This document shows positions 55,384 to 64,000 of a stretch of DNA of 64,000 nt, piece after piece. The DNA is from Pedosphaera sp. (GTDB lineage: Bacteria > Verrucomicrobiota > Verrucomicrobiia > Limisphaerales > Pedosphaeraceae): positions 27,391 to 91,390 of the forward strand of contig JAQGPA010000054.1 of assembly GCA_028293325.1 (NCBI GenBank), written 5' to 3'. A program made the position numbers and the translations under genes. How positions within the stretch are numbered: position 1 is the first letter of the stretch; every line of letters begins with the position of its first letter. The notes below the pieces were generated by a model. That model saw nothing but the letters and a program-made list of their open reading frames with translations. It ran no database searches and had not been told where the DNA came from.

Positions 55384-56781
55384 ATGAAACGCACAGCGGT
55401 GCTTAATGTGGTGGGGTTGACCGAGTCGTTGCTCGGGGCGGCGACACCGCGCGTCAATCAGTTTCTCCAGCGTGGCGCGAAAGCGGGGATTGTCCCGGCA
55501 TTTCCCGCGGTCACGTGCACGGCGCAATCCACCTACCTGACGGGCACGACGCCGGCGCAACATGGCATCGTCGGTAATGGCTGGTACCATCGCGAGTTGG
55601 CGGAAGTGCAGTTTTGGAAGCAATCCAACCACATCGTCCAGGGCCGGAAGATTTGGGAGGAGTTGCGCGAGCTGTCGCCAGGCTTCACCTGCGCGAAATT
55701 ATTCTGGTGGTATAACATGTATTCCACCGCGGATTATTCCATCACGCCGCGCCCAATGTATCCCGCCGATGGCCGGAAATTCTTCGACATCTACGCGTGG
55801 CCTTATGCCATCCGCCCGGAAATCAAGGCAGCGCTCGGCGAATTTCCGTTCCCTGGTTTTTGGGGACCGGCGGCGGGCGTGAAAACGCCGCAGGGTCCGC
55901 GCGATGCCGCCACGCGCTGGATTGCGGAATCGGCCAAGTGGATTGAGAACAAGTATGCGCCATCGCTGAGTTTGGTTTATCTGCCGCATTTGGATTACAA
56001 CCTCCAGCGGCTCGGCCCGAAGCATCCGGACATCACGCAGGACTTGCGGGAAATTGATGCGATCGTCGGCGACCTGATTGATTTCTTTGCCCAGCGTTCG
56101 GTGCAGGTGATGTTGCTTTCTGAATATGGCATCACCCAGGTGGACACGCCCATTCATGTGAACCGCTTTTTGCGTGAAGACGGCTGGCTGACCATCAAAA
56201 ATGAGCTTGGCTTGGAGCTGCTGGATTATGGGGCGAGCAAGGCTTTTGCCGTGGCGGATCATCAAGTGGCGCACATTTATTTGAAAGACCGCGCCATTGA
56301 AGCCAAGGTGCGCACGGGGTTGGAAAAAACTCCGGGCGTGGAGCGGGTGTTAAATCGCGCTGAGCAGGCGGAGTTGGGCATCCATCACCCACGCGCGGGC
56401 GACCTCATCGCCATTGCGAAGGAGAACGCATGGTTCACCTATTATTATTGGTTCGACGACAGCTTGGCGCCGGATTTTGCGCGGTGCATCGATATTCATC
56501 GCAAGCCGGGGTATGATCCGGTGGAGCTTTTTCTGGATCCAAAAATTCCGGCGGTGAAATTAAAAATCCTCTGGCGGTTGCTGCAAAAGAAGCTCGGCTT
56601 CCGCATGTTGATGGATGTCATCCCGCTGGACGCCACGCTGGTGAAAGGCTCACATGGCCGTCGTCCGGCAAACAAGGCGGATTATCCCCTGCTCATCTCC
56701 GAGCGCCCCGAGCTAATGGCCGCCGGCGAAATCAATGCCACAGATGTGTATCATCTGATCAAGCGGCATGTGTTGCATTAA
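55384..56781 (+). CDS. eboF: Alkaline-phosphatase-superfamily protein, EboF type
   Basis: This 465-residue protein resembles nucleotide pyrophosphatase/phosphodiesterases. AVTCTAQSTYLTGTTPAQHG keeps the nucleophile Thr, and VPLDATLVKGSHG-like ISHG (DATLVKGSHGRRP) keeps one His. Several metal ligands of true NPPs differ: LNVVGL replaces the usual DGL, LSEYGI replaces SDHG, and LDYNLQRLGP has Gln for His. Segments such as FWWYNMYSTADYSITPRPMY and DVIPLDATLVKGSHGRRP match, from memory, EboF of the ebo cluster, which carries the same variant ligands. Its role is unknown. It converges with the phospholipid operon. Confidence 0.8.
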   Translation: MKRTAVLNVVGLTESLLGAATPRVNQFLQRGAKAGIVPAFPAVTCTAQSTYLTGTTPAQHGIVGNGWYHRELAEVQFWKQSNHIVQGRKIWEELRELSPGFTCAKLFWWYNMYSTADYSITPRPMYPADGRKFFDIYAWPYAIRPEIKAALGEFPFPGFWGPAAGVKTPQGPRDAATRWIAESAKWIENKYAPSLSLVYLPHLDYNLQRLGPKHPDITQDLREIDAIVGDLIDFFAQRSVQVMLLSEYGITQVDTPIHVNRFLREDGWLTIKNELGLELLDYGASKAFAVADHQVAHIYLKDRAIEAKVRTGLEKTPGVERVLNRAEQAELGIHHPRAGDLIAIAKENAWFTYYYWFDDSLAPDFARCIDIHRKPGYDPVELFLDPKIPAVKLKILWRLLQKKLGFRMLMDVIPLDATLVKGSHGRRPANKADYPLLISERPELMAAGEINATDVYHLIKRHVLH

Positions 56782-56791
56782 ATACTGCCAG

Positions 56792-56820
56792 CGCCCTGAT
56801 ACCTCGCAGGGGTCAGGGCG
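56792..56820. terminator. Bidirectional hairpin between eboF and the cytidylyltransferase gene
   Basis: An 8-bp perfect stem (cgccctga / tcagggcg) encloses a smaller possible pairing around cctcgcagg. It starts 10 bp after the eboF stop, and its right arm covers the last codons and stop of the convergent gene. No long T run follows, so Rho-independent strength is uncertain. Confidence 0.5.
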
Positions 56821-57763
56821 TAAAGTAGTATCGGGTGAGATGAAAAAACAAAGGGGCGGCAAAGCAGATGGAATCGATGCGGTCGAGCACGCCGCCGTGG
56901 CCTTCGATCATGTTGCCGAAGTCCTTGACACCGCGATCCCGTTTGATGGCCGACATGGTCAAGCCTCCGGCAAAGCCCATCAAGCAAATCACGAGGGACA
57001 TGCCAGCGGCCTGCCACGGCGTAAACGGAGTGGCCCACCATAAGGCGGTGCCAATCAGCGTGGCCGACGCGATGCCGCCCACAAAGCCGGCCCAGGTTTT
57101 GTTCGGGCTGACCTGGGGGACAATCTTGCGCCGGCCCAGCAATTTGCCCCAGACGTATTGGAGCACGTCGCTGATCTGAACCACGAGGACAAAGAAGAAA
57201 AGTAACTTGCCGTTTTGGCCCTCGTACCCGGGAATTTTCAGCCGGAGCAACGCCGGCGCATGGCTGACACAATAAACACAAATCATCAACGCCCACTGGA
57301 TTTTGGCGGTCCGTTCCAGAAACCGCTCACAGTCCCCGGCCAGGGCATTGCGAATCGGAACAAAGAGGAAGGCATACACGGGAATTAAAATGATGAACAG
57401 CCCATACCAATCGGTCCACAGGAGCCAGTATTGGAGCGGTGTTATAACGAAGAACACCCAGAACAAGGCGCGATGATCGGACAGGCGCGTCGGGGTAAGG
57501 GTGATGAATTCGCGCAAGGCCAAAAAGGAGGTCAGGCCGAACAATACAATGGAGCCGGCACCGCCCGTCGCCAAAGCCAAGCCGAAAATCAAAACCATGA
57601 ACCACCAGGCGCGGATGCGATCATTCAAATTCTTCACGGTATGGCGGGCAGATTCGCCTTTGGCAGTGTGTGCCAGCGCATAGCCGATGATGCTGGACAC
57701 GAGCAAGAGGGCCAGCACCCCGCCCACCAGCCAGACAGTTTGTTTATCAATTACGAGTCTCAT
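56813..57763 (-). CDS. Phosphatidate cytidylyltransferase, YnbB-like
   Basis: This 316-residue enzyme has about eight membrane helices. The CDP-diglyceride synthase signature is complete: SAIKRDRGVKDFGNMIEGHG, then GVLDRID. SPNKTWAGFVGGIASATLIG also fits. It makes CDP-diacylglycerol from CTP and phosphatidate. The start ATG (57761-57763) overlaps the upstream acyltransferase stop by 4 bp. With the CDP-alcohol transferase two genes upstream it mirrors E. coli ynbA/ynbB, which suggests a specialised rather than housekeeping CdsA. Confidence 0.86.
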   Translation of the reverse strand: MRLVIDKQTVWLVGGVLALLLVSSIIGYALAHTAKGESARHTVKNLNDRIRAWWFMVLIFGLALATGGAGSIVLFGLTSFLALREFITLTPTRLSDHRALFWVFFVITPLQYWLLWTDWYGLFIILIPVYAFLFVPIRNALAGDCERFLERTAKIQWALMICVYCVSHAPALLRLKIPGYEGQNGKLLFFFVLVVQISDVLQYVWGKLLGRRKIVPQVSPNKTWAGFVGGIASATLIGTALWWATPFTPWQAAGMSLVICLMGFAGGLTMSAIKRDRGVKDFGNMIEGHGGVLDRIDSICFAAPLFFHLTRYYFTP

Positions 57764-58362
57764 GATGGTCTCAGTTTGCAAATGGCTGCGCGGGCGCGCT
57801 CCAAGAATGCCGTTTTGGATTCGCCCGGTTCCAAAATGATCGGCGCGCCGAAACTGATGCAACTCAGCATCGGCACCGGCAGGAATTCCCCTTTGGGCAG
57901 AACACGATTGAGGTTATTAATATGGACCGGCACCATTTCAATGCCCGGCTTCTCCTTGGCCAGGTGGTAGATTCCACTCTTGAACGATCCGATTTCCTCC
58001 CCGGAACTCCGACCTCCTTCCGGGAAAATGATCAGGGAATGCCGCTGGCCCATTCCTTCCAGCATAAACTCAATGGGATTGTTTCGAACCGTGACCTTGG
58101 TGCGATCAATGAGTACCGCATGAAAAACATTTGCGGCCAGAAATCGGCGCAGCCCGTTCGCGGTCCAATACTCCTTCGCCGCGACCGGTCGCACCCATTC
58201 CCGCACTGCTGCGGGCAGGGAAGCCCATACCACGACGGCGTCCAAATGGCTGGTATGGTTCGCAAAATAGATGCGCTGACGGATTTCCGGATTACAGCCG
58301 GCCCAGCGGACATTGGCGCCGCTGATCAATTTAACCAAAGCAACCAGCAGTGCCTTCGTCAT
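57760..58362 (-). CDS. 1-acylglycerol-phosphate acyltransferase (PlsC family)
   Basis: This 200-residue acyltransferase shows NHTSHLDAVVVWASLP (HX4D catalytic motif, His about 35) and the acceptor motif FPEGGRSSG (EGxRS with Gly for Thr). PVHINNLNRVLPKGE is near the end. It transfers an acyl chain to lysophosphatidate or a similar lysolipid. Both ends overlap neighbours by 4 bp, so the three lipid genes are translated as a unit. Its length is at the short end for PlsC. The start ATG 58362 begins the hydrophobic N-terminal segment; the longer frame upstream reads over the CDP-alcohol gene. Confidence 0.87.
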   Translation of the reverse strand: MTKALLVALVKLISGANVRWAGCNPEIRQRIYFANHTSHLDAVVVWASLPAAVREWVRPVAAKEYWTANGLRRFLAANVFHAVLIDRTKVTVRNNPIEFMLEGMGQRHSLIIFPEGGRSSGEEIGSFKSGIYHLAKEKPGIEMVPVHINNLNRVLPKGEFLPVPMLSCISFGAPIILEPGESKTAFLERARAAICKLRPS

Positions 58363-59012
58363 TTTGATTCCAAATCTTTCATGATGAGAATGGTTCGCCG
58401 AAAAATGGTGAACACCGCTCCCACCACCACAATTCCGAGGGCAAGCGGAATGATTGGGAGCGTCCAGTTCATGGCGGCCATAAGTGCAGCGACCACGCAG
58501 GCGGCGGTCATGACCGCCATCCTTTGCTGTTTTGCCATGGGGCCACAAAAATATTGCGCGGCTCCGGCGGCACCGCCGAGCGCACGAACGTAAGCGGTAA
58601 TCACCGCCAAAAGTGCGGCGATCCAGCCCAACTCCCGGCCCCAAGCCAGCGCAGAAATCGAATAACCCGCACCGACAAAAATCAAAGCATCGGAAAACCG
58701 GTCCGGTAGCTCGTTGTAAATTTCTCCAGATTTGGTTTTGAAACCTCCCTCCACCGCCACCATGCCGTCAAACAAGTTGCACAACAATCGCAACTGGATA
58801 AATGCTGCCGCGCCAATCAGAAAGGCGGGCCTTGCCCCCGCCATGCGCCCGCTGAACAGGAGAGACGCTCCCGCCAATGCAGCGCAAAGAATGCTGAGCA
58901 TTGAAATTTGATTGGGACGCAGGCCGATCCGGCCCAGCCATCGCGCAACCGCTGCCGCCCATTTTGTGTCCCGCGCGCTGATTGGCCGTCGCAGTAATTC
59001 CTTGTTTCCCAT
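58359..59012 (-). CDS. CDP-alcohol phosphatidyltransferase, YnbA-like
   Basis: This 217-residue membrane enzyme has the CDP-alcohol transferase core NLFDGMVAVEGGFKTKSGEI, followed by YNELPDRFSD. In the general motif D-x2-DG-x2-AR-x8-G-x3-D-x3-D, the first and third Asp are Asn here and the Arg is Val. E. coli YnbA has Asn at the same two Asp positions (NALDG...GAILNETGD, from memory), so this is a subfamily trait. The headgroup it attaches is unknown. It starts the operon CDP-alcohol transferase - PlsC - cytidylyltransferase, all overlapping by ATGA. No ynbC/ynbD-like genes follow. Confidence 0.84.
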   Translation of the reverse strand: MGNKELLRRPISARDTKWAAAVARWLGRIGLRPNQISMLSILCAALAGASLLFSGRMAGARPAFLIGAAAFIQLRLLCNLFDGMVAVEGGFKTKSGEIYNELPDRFSDALIFVGAGYSISALAWGRELGWIAALLAVITAYVRALGGAAGAAQYFCGPMAKQQRMAVMTAACVVAALMAAMNWTLPIIPLALGIVVVGAVFTIFRRTILIMKDLESK

Positions 59013-59089
59013 AGTTCAGTCAGCGGCGAGACTGAATCAAGGCTCTTTAATGGTAAAGGTAATTTGCAGCGATTAAAAACGAGAGCTGC

Positions 59090-60325
<1,236 letters not shown>

Positions 60326-60481
60326 AAGATAAATTAACAGGCTGAAAGGCCAAAGAAAGCGTAATTAAGGGCGTATTGGAAGCTGGAAGCTGTAAGCGGC
60401 AAACATCCGTTTGCACGCTCCCCGCGCGGACCCTGGCACATCAGTGATTACTTTTACGACTCGCTCATCATACTTATCGGA

Positions 60482-62194
60482 CTACATCGCCGCCGGGGTT
60501 TCCACTGGCGCACTCTCGATGGGGGCGGCAGGTTCGGCGGGCTCCACGGGAACAGGTTCCGTGGTGGTTCCGTTGACGGGAGCGGCTTCGTTGGAAGCGT
60601 TCGCGGCAGCGGCTGTGGCCGCCACGGGAGCGGGAGCCGGAGCTTCTGCCTTGGGCGGTTTGGGTGGTTTAATGATCGGCTTCTTGGCTGTTTCCAAAAT
60701 GCCGTTCGCAAATTCAATGACGTGACCCTGGTGAATCAACCAGTGCAAGTCGCCCACGATGGCAGCTTGTTCAGCGGTCGGCTCAGGTTCGGCGGCAGGC
60801 GCGGGCGCAACTGGCGCAGCGCCGGCTTCGGCCGCTGGTGCGGGTGCAGGTGCGGCTGCAACTTTAGGTGCCACAGGGCTGGGCGCCAAAGCTTGGACGA
60901 GCAAACGCCGGGTGCATTTGGGCTTGGAATCGATGAACTGCACGATCTGCTTGACCTGCGCTGAAACCGGCGTGGTTTCGAGGTCCAGATAATGCGGCCG
61001 CGCCACAGAAACGTGGGTGACGGTCTTGTTGACCTTGAAAAATTGCAGGCCGTGCGACGCAAATTGCTGGCTCAGGACCGTGGCAATCTGCAAGGGGAAC
61101 CGCTTCTGGTCTTCCCAAGCTGCGCGCACCAGTCGTTGCAGACCCTGCGAACGCAACTGCCGGCTCACCGCGCCGTTCAGCGTGTGATGTTTTTCCACCG
61201 GCTTGATGATGCTGGCCAGGTGCACCGCGCGGAAATGTTTCTCCACGTCTTCGCGGGTGTTGAGGCGGGTGGCTTCGGGAACGTTCAGGCAGACAAACTC
61301 GGTCTTGACGCTCTGGTCTTCGATCCATTTTTTGACCACGGCTTCGTCCTTCACGATTTTCACGCGCGCCTTGAACATGTCAAAGGGCATGCGGGAAAAC
61401 TGCTCGGTGTGCAGCTTGCGCAACTGATTCTGGTAATCGTGATAGTTCGGCGGGCCGAGAATCACGCCGCTCATGCCGCATTGGGCCACGAACGTATAAG
61501 TGCCCTTGGGCGGTTCGGTGGCGGTCTTTTCGGCCTGGTAGAACATGCCGAAATGCTTTTCCAACACGTGGCTGACGGTTTCGTCCTCGGAAAGCCAGAG
61601 GGTGTCGTCGAGGGCGCACAGGAACAAAGGCTGAATGGCCGTGCCGTCGGGCTTTTTCTCGATCTCAAAACGAACGAGGTGCCGCTCCGGTTTCTGCAAA
61701 ATCATCTGGGCGATGTCAAACAACGGGAAGGACCGGCCGCTGATCTTGATTTGACGCGCGAGCGATTCCACCCCTTTGTCGTCGGGCGTGAAACTGACGA
61801 TCAACGCGGGCAAAGGCAGCGGGGCTTCGCGCTGTTCCGGACGGTCACGACGATCACCACCGCGGTCATCGCGGCGGAAATTTCCACGGGGACCGCCAGG
61901 TCCGCCGGGGCCACCGGGACGTGGGCCGCGGTCGCCGCCGGGACGTGGGCCGCCACCGGGTTGATCACGGCGCGGGGCGCGACTGTCGCCGCGTGGTGCG
62001 CCGGGTCCACCGCCATCGCGGCGCGGCGGCGGGCCGCCACGGCGTGGGCCGCGGCGATCGTCGAACTTGCTGTCGCGGTTCGGGCGGTCGTCGCCGGCGT
62101 ATTTTGCGTAACGGTTAACGGTGGGCGATTCCTGAGCCCAGGCGGGCAGGAAAAGCTTTTCCAAATCGAAATCTTGTTCAGGAGATGTACTCAT
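60482..62194 (-). CDS. Arg/Gly-rich conserved hypothetical protein, possible RNA-binding
   Basis: This is a 570-residue protein of unknown function. Residues 1-35 are ordinary (DLEKLFLPAWAQESPTV). Residues 42-125 are strongly Arg/Gly/Pro-rich with RGG-like clusters (DDRRGPRRGGPPPRRDGGG; RGNFRRDDRGGDRRD). The folded middle (about 130-440) includes LFDIAQMILQKPERHLVRFE, FVAQCGMSGVILGPPNYHDY and PVEKHHTLNGAVSRQLRSQG, and I know no named domain for it. The end is Ala/Pro-rich. RGG segments elsewhere bind RNA, and the gene sits upstream of the RhlE-like helicase. I recall similar proteins only from Verrucomicrobia, so it may be lineage-specific. Confidence 0.75.
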   Translation of the reverse strand: MSTSPEQDFDLEKLFLPAWAQESPTVNRYAKYAGDDRPNRDSKFDDRRGPRRGGPPPRRDGGGPGAPRGDSRAPRRDQPGGGPRPGGDRGPRPGGPGGPGGPRGNFRRDDRGGDRRDRPEQREAPLPLPALIVSFTPDDKGVESLARQIKISGRSFPLFDIAQMILQKPERHLVRFEIEKKPDGTAIQPLFLCALDDTLWLSEDETVSHVLEKHFGMFYQAEKTATEPPKGTYTFVAQCGMSGVILGPPNYHDYQNQLRKLHTEQFSRMPFDMFKARVKIVKDEAVVKKWIEDQSVKTEFVCLNVPEATRLNTREDVEKHFRAVHLASIIKPVEKHHTLNGAVSRQLRSQGLQRLVRAAWEDQKRFPLQIATVLSQQFASHGLQFFKVNKTVTHVSVARPHYLDLETTPVSAQVKQIVQFIDSKPKCTRRLLVQALAPSPVAPKVAAAPAPAPAAEAGAAPVAPAPAAEPEPTAEQAAIVGDLHWLIHQGHVIEFANGILETAKKPIIKPPKPPKAEAPAPAPVAATAAAANASNEAAPVNGTTTEPVPVEPAEPAAPIESAPVETPAAM

Positions 62195-62413
62195 GCTGTC
62201 AGGCCAAACGCGAATTAAAGCGTCCGGAAAGAACTTGCTTAAGTAGCATGGATTGCCTTGCGCCAGAATGCAAGCGTTGGCTGAATGACAATTTAGGCAG
62301 TAAATGGGGCAATTCCCGCCTTTGACCTAGGGTAACCCTCCCAACCCCCATTGACCGGCATTGAAATCAGGCTGCTTTTCGTTATAATCCCAGCTACTCA
62401 AACCGTGATTGCC

Positions 62414-63304
62414 ATGAAATATAGAGCTGTTTTGCCGTTTGCCACGTTTGCCATCGCCTGTCTGATCGGTTTCCACGCCGCCGCACAGACTACCAATGCG
62501 CCAACCGCGCCGTTTCCGGGCACGAAGTCGGATTATCACGGGTTTGACCAATATAATTTCACGGTGGATGGGAAGCCGGTGCAGGTGGTGGTGCCCAAAC
62601 AGGTCGCGCATGGCAAACCGTGGCTGTGGCATGGGGAATTCTTTGGGCACCTGTCGGAGCCGGACATTGCGCTGCTCGGGCGCGGCTTTCACGTCGTCTA
62701 TATGAGCGTGCCCAATATGCTGGGGTCGCCGGAGGCGGTGGGGCATTGGAACGTGTTTTACCGGGAATTGACGGAGAAATATGGGTTCGCCCGCAAAGTG
62801 GCGCTGCAGGGGCTGAGCCGGGGCGGGCTGTATTGTTATAATTGGGCGGCGGCGAACCCGGACAAGGTGGCTTGTATATATGGCGACGCGCCGGTGTGCG
62901 ACTTCAAGAGCTGGCCGGGCGCCCGAAACGGGAGCAAGAGCAAGCCAAGTCCACCCGACTGGCAATACATGCTGGACTCCTACCATTTCAAGTCCGACGC
63001 CGAAGCGATGGCTTACGGCAAAAATCCGGTGGACAACCTCGCGCCGCTCGCCGCCGCCAAAGTGCCGCTGCTGCATGTCTATGGCGATGCCGACAAAACC
63101 GTGGCATGGGACGAAAACACCGGCGTCGTGGCCGAGCGTTATCCCAAGCTGGGCGGGAGCATCACGCTGATCTGCAAGAAAGGGGGGGATCATCATCCGC
63201 ACGGGTTGGTGGATTCCTCGCCGATCATTGATTTCATCTGGGAGCACACGGCCGATGCGGAGGCGAAGGCAGATTTGAAAGAGAGCCCCAAGCAGAAACC
63301 GTGA
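62414..63304 (+). CDS. Secreted alpha/beta hydrolase (prolyl-oligopeptidase-like)
   Basis: This 296-residue protein has a signal peptide (MKYRAVLPFATFAIACLIGF, cleavage near HAAAQ). The nucleophile elbow is LQGLSRGGLYCYNWA (Ser about 137). The acid and His of the triad are probably in VYGDADKTVAW and GGDHHPHGLV. The fold is alpha/beta hydrolase; DPPIV/acetyl-xylan-esterase-like proteins of this kind are common in polysaccharide-degrading bacteria. The substrate is unknown. ATG 62414 is chosen because the signal peptide begins there. The gene is monocistronic and followed by repeat DNA. Confidence 0.84.
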   Translation: MKYRAVLPFATFAIACLIGFHAAAQTTNAPTAPFPGTKSDYHGFDQYNFTVDGKPVQVVVPKQVAHGKPWLWHGEFFGHLSEPDIALLGRGFHVVYMSVPNMLGSPEAVGHWNVFYRELTEKYGFARKVALQGLSRGGLYCYNWAAANPDKVACIYGDAPVCDFKSWPGARNGSKSKPSPPDWQYMLDSYHFKSDAEAMAYGKNPVDNLAPLAAAKVPLLHVYGDADKTVAWDENTGVVAERYPKLGGSITLICKKGGDHHPHGLVDSSPIIDFIWEHTADAEAKADLKESPKQKP

Positions 63305-63561
63305 AGCTTTAACCACGGATCCCGCATGCGGGACCGATTCTGCACTCCAAATTTGGATGCCCCAACACTGAACGCCGAACCCAAAACTCTGAACCTTGTA
63401 TTTTGCCTTCATAATGACCCGTGCGGAAGCACCTCCGCGCAACCAGAAAGGTTGCCAGATAGTAGCCGGAGGTTGAGCTCCGAGCGACACCTCCGGAATC
63501 CATCCCAAAACTCCCACCACCCCGAAGGAGGTGGCAGCACCTTTTGCTTTGTCTTCATTTT

Positions 63562-63610
63562 GGCTATCGGCTATCGGCTATCGGCTATCGGCTATTGGCT
63601 ATTGGCTATT
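63562..63610. repeat. Heptanucleotide tandem repeat (ggctatc/ggctatt)
   Basis: Seven perfect 7-bp units: ggctatc four times (63562-63589), then ggctatt three times (63590-63610). A clean switch of the seventh base between the blocks points to slippage-type expansion of two variants. Confidence 0.95.
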
Positions 63611-63685
63611 TTTCAAAAACATCTTGGTATTACCTTGACCACCCTAGTTGCAACTTGGTTTTACCTTGACCAGCTTAGTTGCCTG

Positions 63686-63712
63686 TCCCGCCGAAACCTC
63701 GGCGAAGGCGGA
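63686..63712. repeat. 26-bp palindromic dispersed element, copy B
   Basis: A diverged copy of the element at 63826-63851 with one extra base: arms tcccgcc and ggcgga, inner part aacctcggcgaa. It is followed by gatccggaaggacc. Confidence 0.7.
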
Positions 63713-63825
63713 TCCGGAAGGACCCCGCCGGATTTGCAACATGTGAGCGCCCCACGCATAAGACGGTTTCGCACCATAAAGATACCCAACTGCAATCTTC
63801 GCCCTTGATGACCCGTGCGGACCTG

Positions 63826-63851
63826 TCCGCCAAAGCCTTGGCGAAGGCGGA
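63826..63851. repeat. 26-bp palindromic dispersed element, copy C
   Basis: Arms tccgcc and ggcgga flank aaagccttggcgaa, giving a hairpin with an inner gcc/ggc pairing. It is the best-preserved of the three copies in the window. Confidence 0.85.
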
Positions 63852-64000
63852 TCCCCACGGTGGCCCGTGCGGACCCGTCCGGAAGGACCATAAAAAATTC
63901 ATTCTTAAATTATCTTGACTGGCCTTGTCCATCCTTAAGGCTGCCTTGACTATCCTTAAATTCACCCCCCTGACTAGCCCGGTTGTGGTCGGTGCTGTTG

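Larger units (their letters stand above)
63305..64000. repeat. Repeat-rich tract at the right end
   Basis: These 696 bp contain no gene I can support. They hold a 14-bp perfect palindrome (tcccgcatgcggga, 63320-63333), a heptanucleotide tandem at 63562-63610, and two copies of the 26-bp palindrome. They also hold degenerate ttgac/tatcctta strings at 63620-63680 and 63905-63965 and fragments of the cataatg-acccgtgcgg family (about 63410 and 63805). Similar pieces fill 11.6-13.3 kb. Confidence 0.75.

Overview
The window reads as chromosomal DNA of a Verrucomicrobiota bacterium, most likely of the Pedosphaera/Limisphaerales type. This rests on the mix of families, not on an rRNA gene (none is present). 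The families are GYF_2-domain membrane proteins, a pilin-like protein without a processing site, a short 'ISEQN' protein family, an ECF sigma factor beside a VWA protein, secreted WD40/RCC1/Ig proteins with a common C-terminal module, and intergenic DNA full of short dispersed repeats. I saw no tRNA, rRNA or CRISPR array.

Layout. 0-2.7 kb (minus): a tripartite MacAB-like exporter, split into adaptor, ATPase and permease; the permease runs off the left edge. 2.9-8.8 kb: trpD, two GYF_2 proteins with small membrane proteins, a pterin dehydratase, galactokinase and a methyltransferase. 9.0-11.6 kb (minus): mutS. 11.6-13.4 kb: a repeat-dense region holding one small gene whose C-terminus is encoded by a 21-bp tandem repeat. 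13.4-22.4 kb: a five-gene defence operon, hsdM - unknown gene - hsdS - OLD-family ATPase/nuclease - hsdR. The unknown gene encodes a candidate PD-(D/E)xK-like protein, and hsdR carries an in-frame insertion of a palindromic intergenic repeat. The operon is bordered on both sides by related repeats. 22.8-33.4 kb: a CxxC membrane protein, a 2054-residue alpha-2-macroglobulin, an ECF sigma factor, a VWA protein with an anti-sigma-like N-terminus, and two small membrane proteins. 33.4-36.3 kb: a PhyH dioxygenase and a TonB/ExbB/ExbD energy-coupling set. 36.3-47.2 kb: a surface-glycan or glycolipid island with two tandem YfhO-like proteins, a methyltransferase-GT2 fusion, two methyltransferases, a large membrane protein and a GT2. 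47.2-49 kb: asd and two small membrane or pilin-like genes. 49-56.8 kb: an EboD-type dehydroquinate-synthase-like gene and an EboF-type phosphodiesterase-like gene, separated by three secreted repeat proteins. 56.8-59 kb (minus): a YnbA - PlsC - YnbB-like phospholipid module. 59-62.2 kb (minus): a DEAD-box helicase and an Arg/Gly-rich protein. 62.4-63.3 kb: a secreted alpha/beta hydrolase. 63.3-64 kb: a second repeat-rich tract.

The most unusual parts are the five-gene defence operon with its unknown second gene, the repeat invasions into coding sequence (hsdR and the small gene at 12.4 kb), the separated eboD/eboF pair, and the Arg/Gly-rich protein beside the RNA helicase. All functional statements come from motif reading. 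No database search was run.
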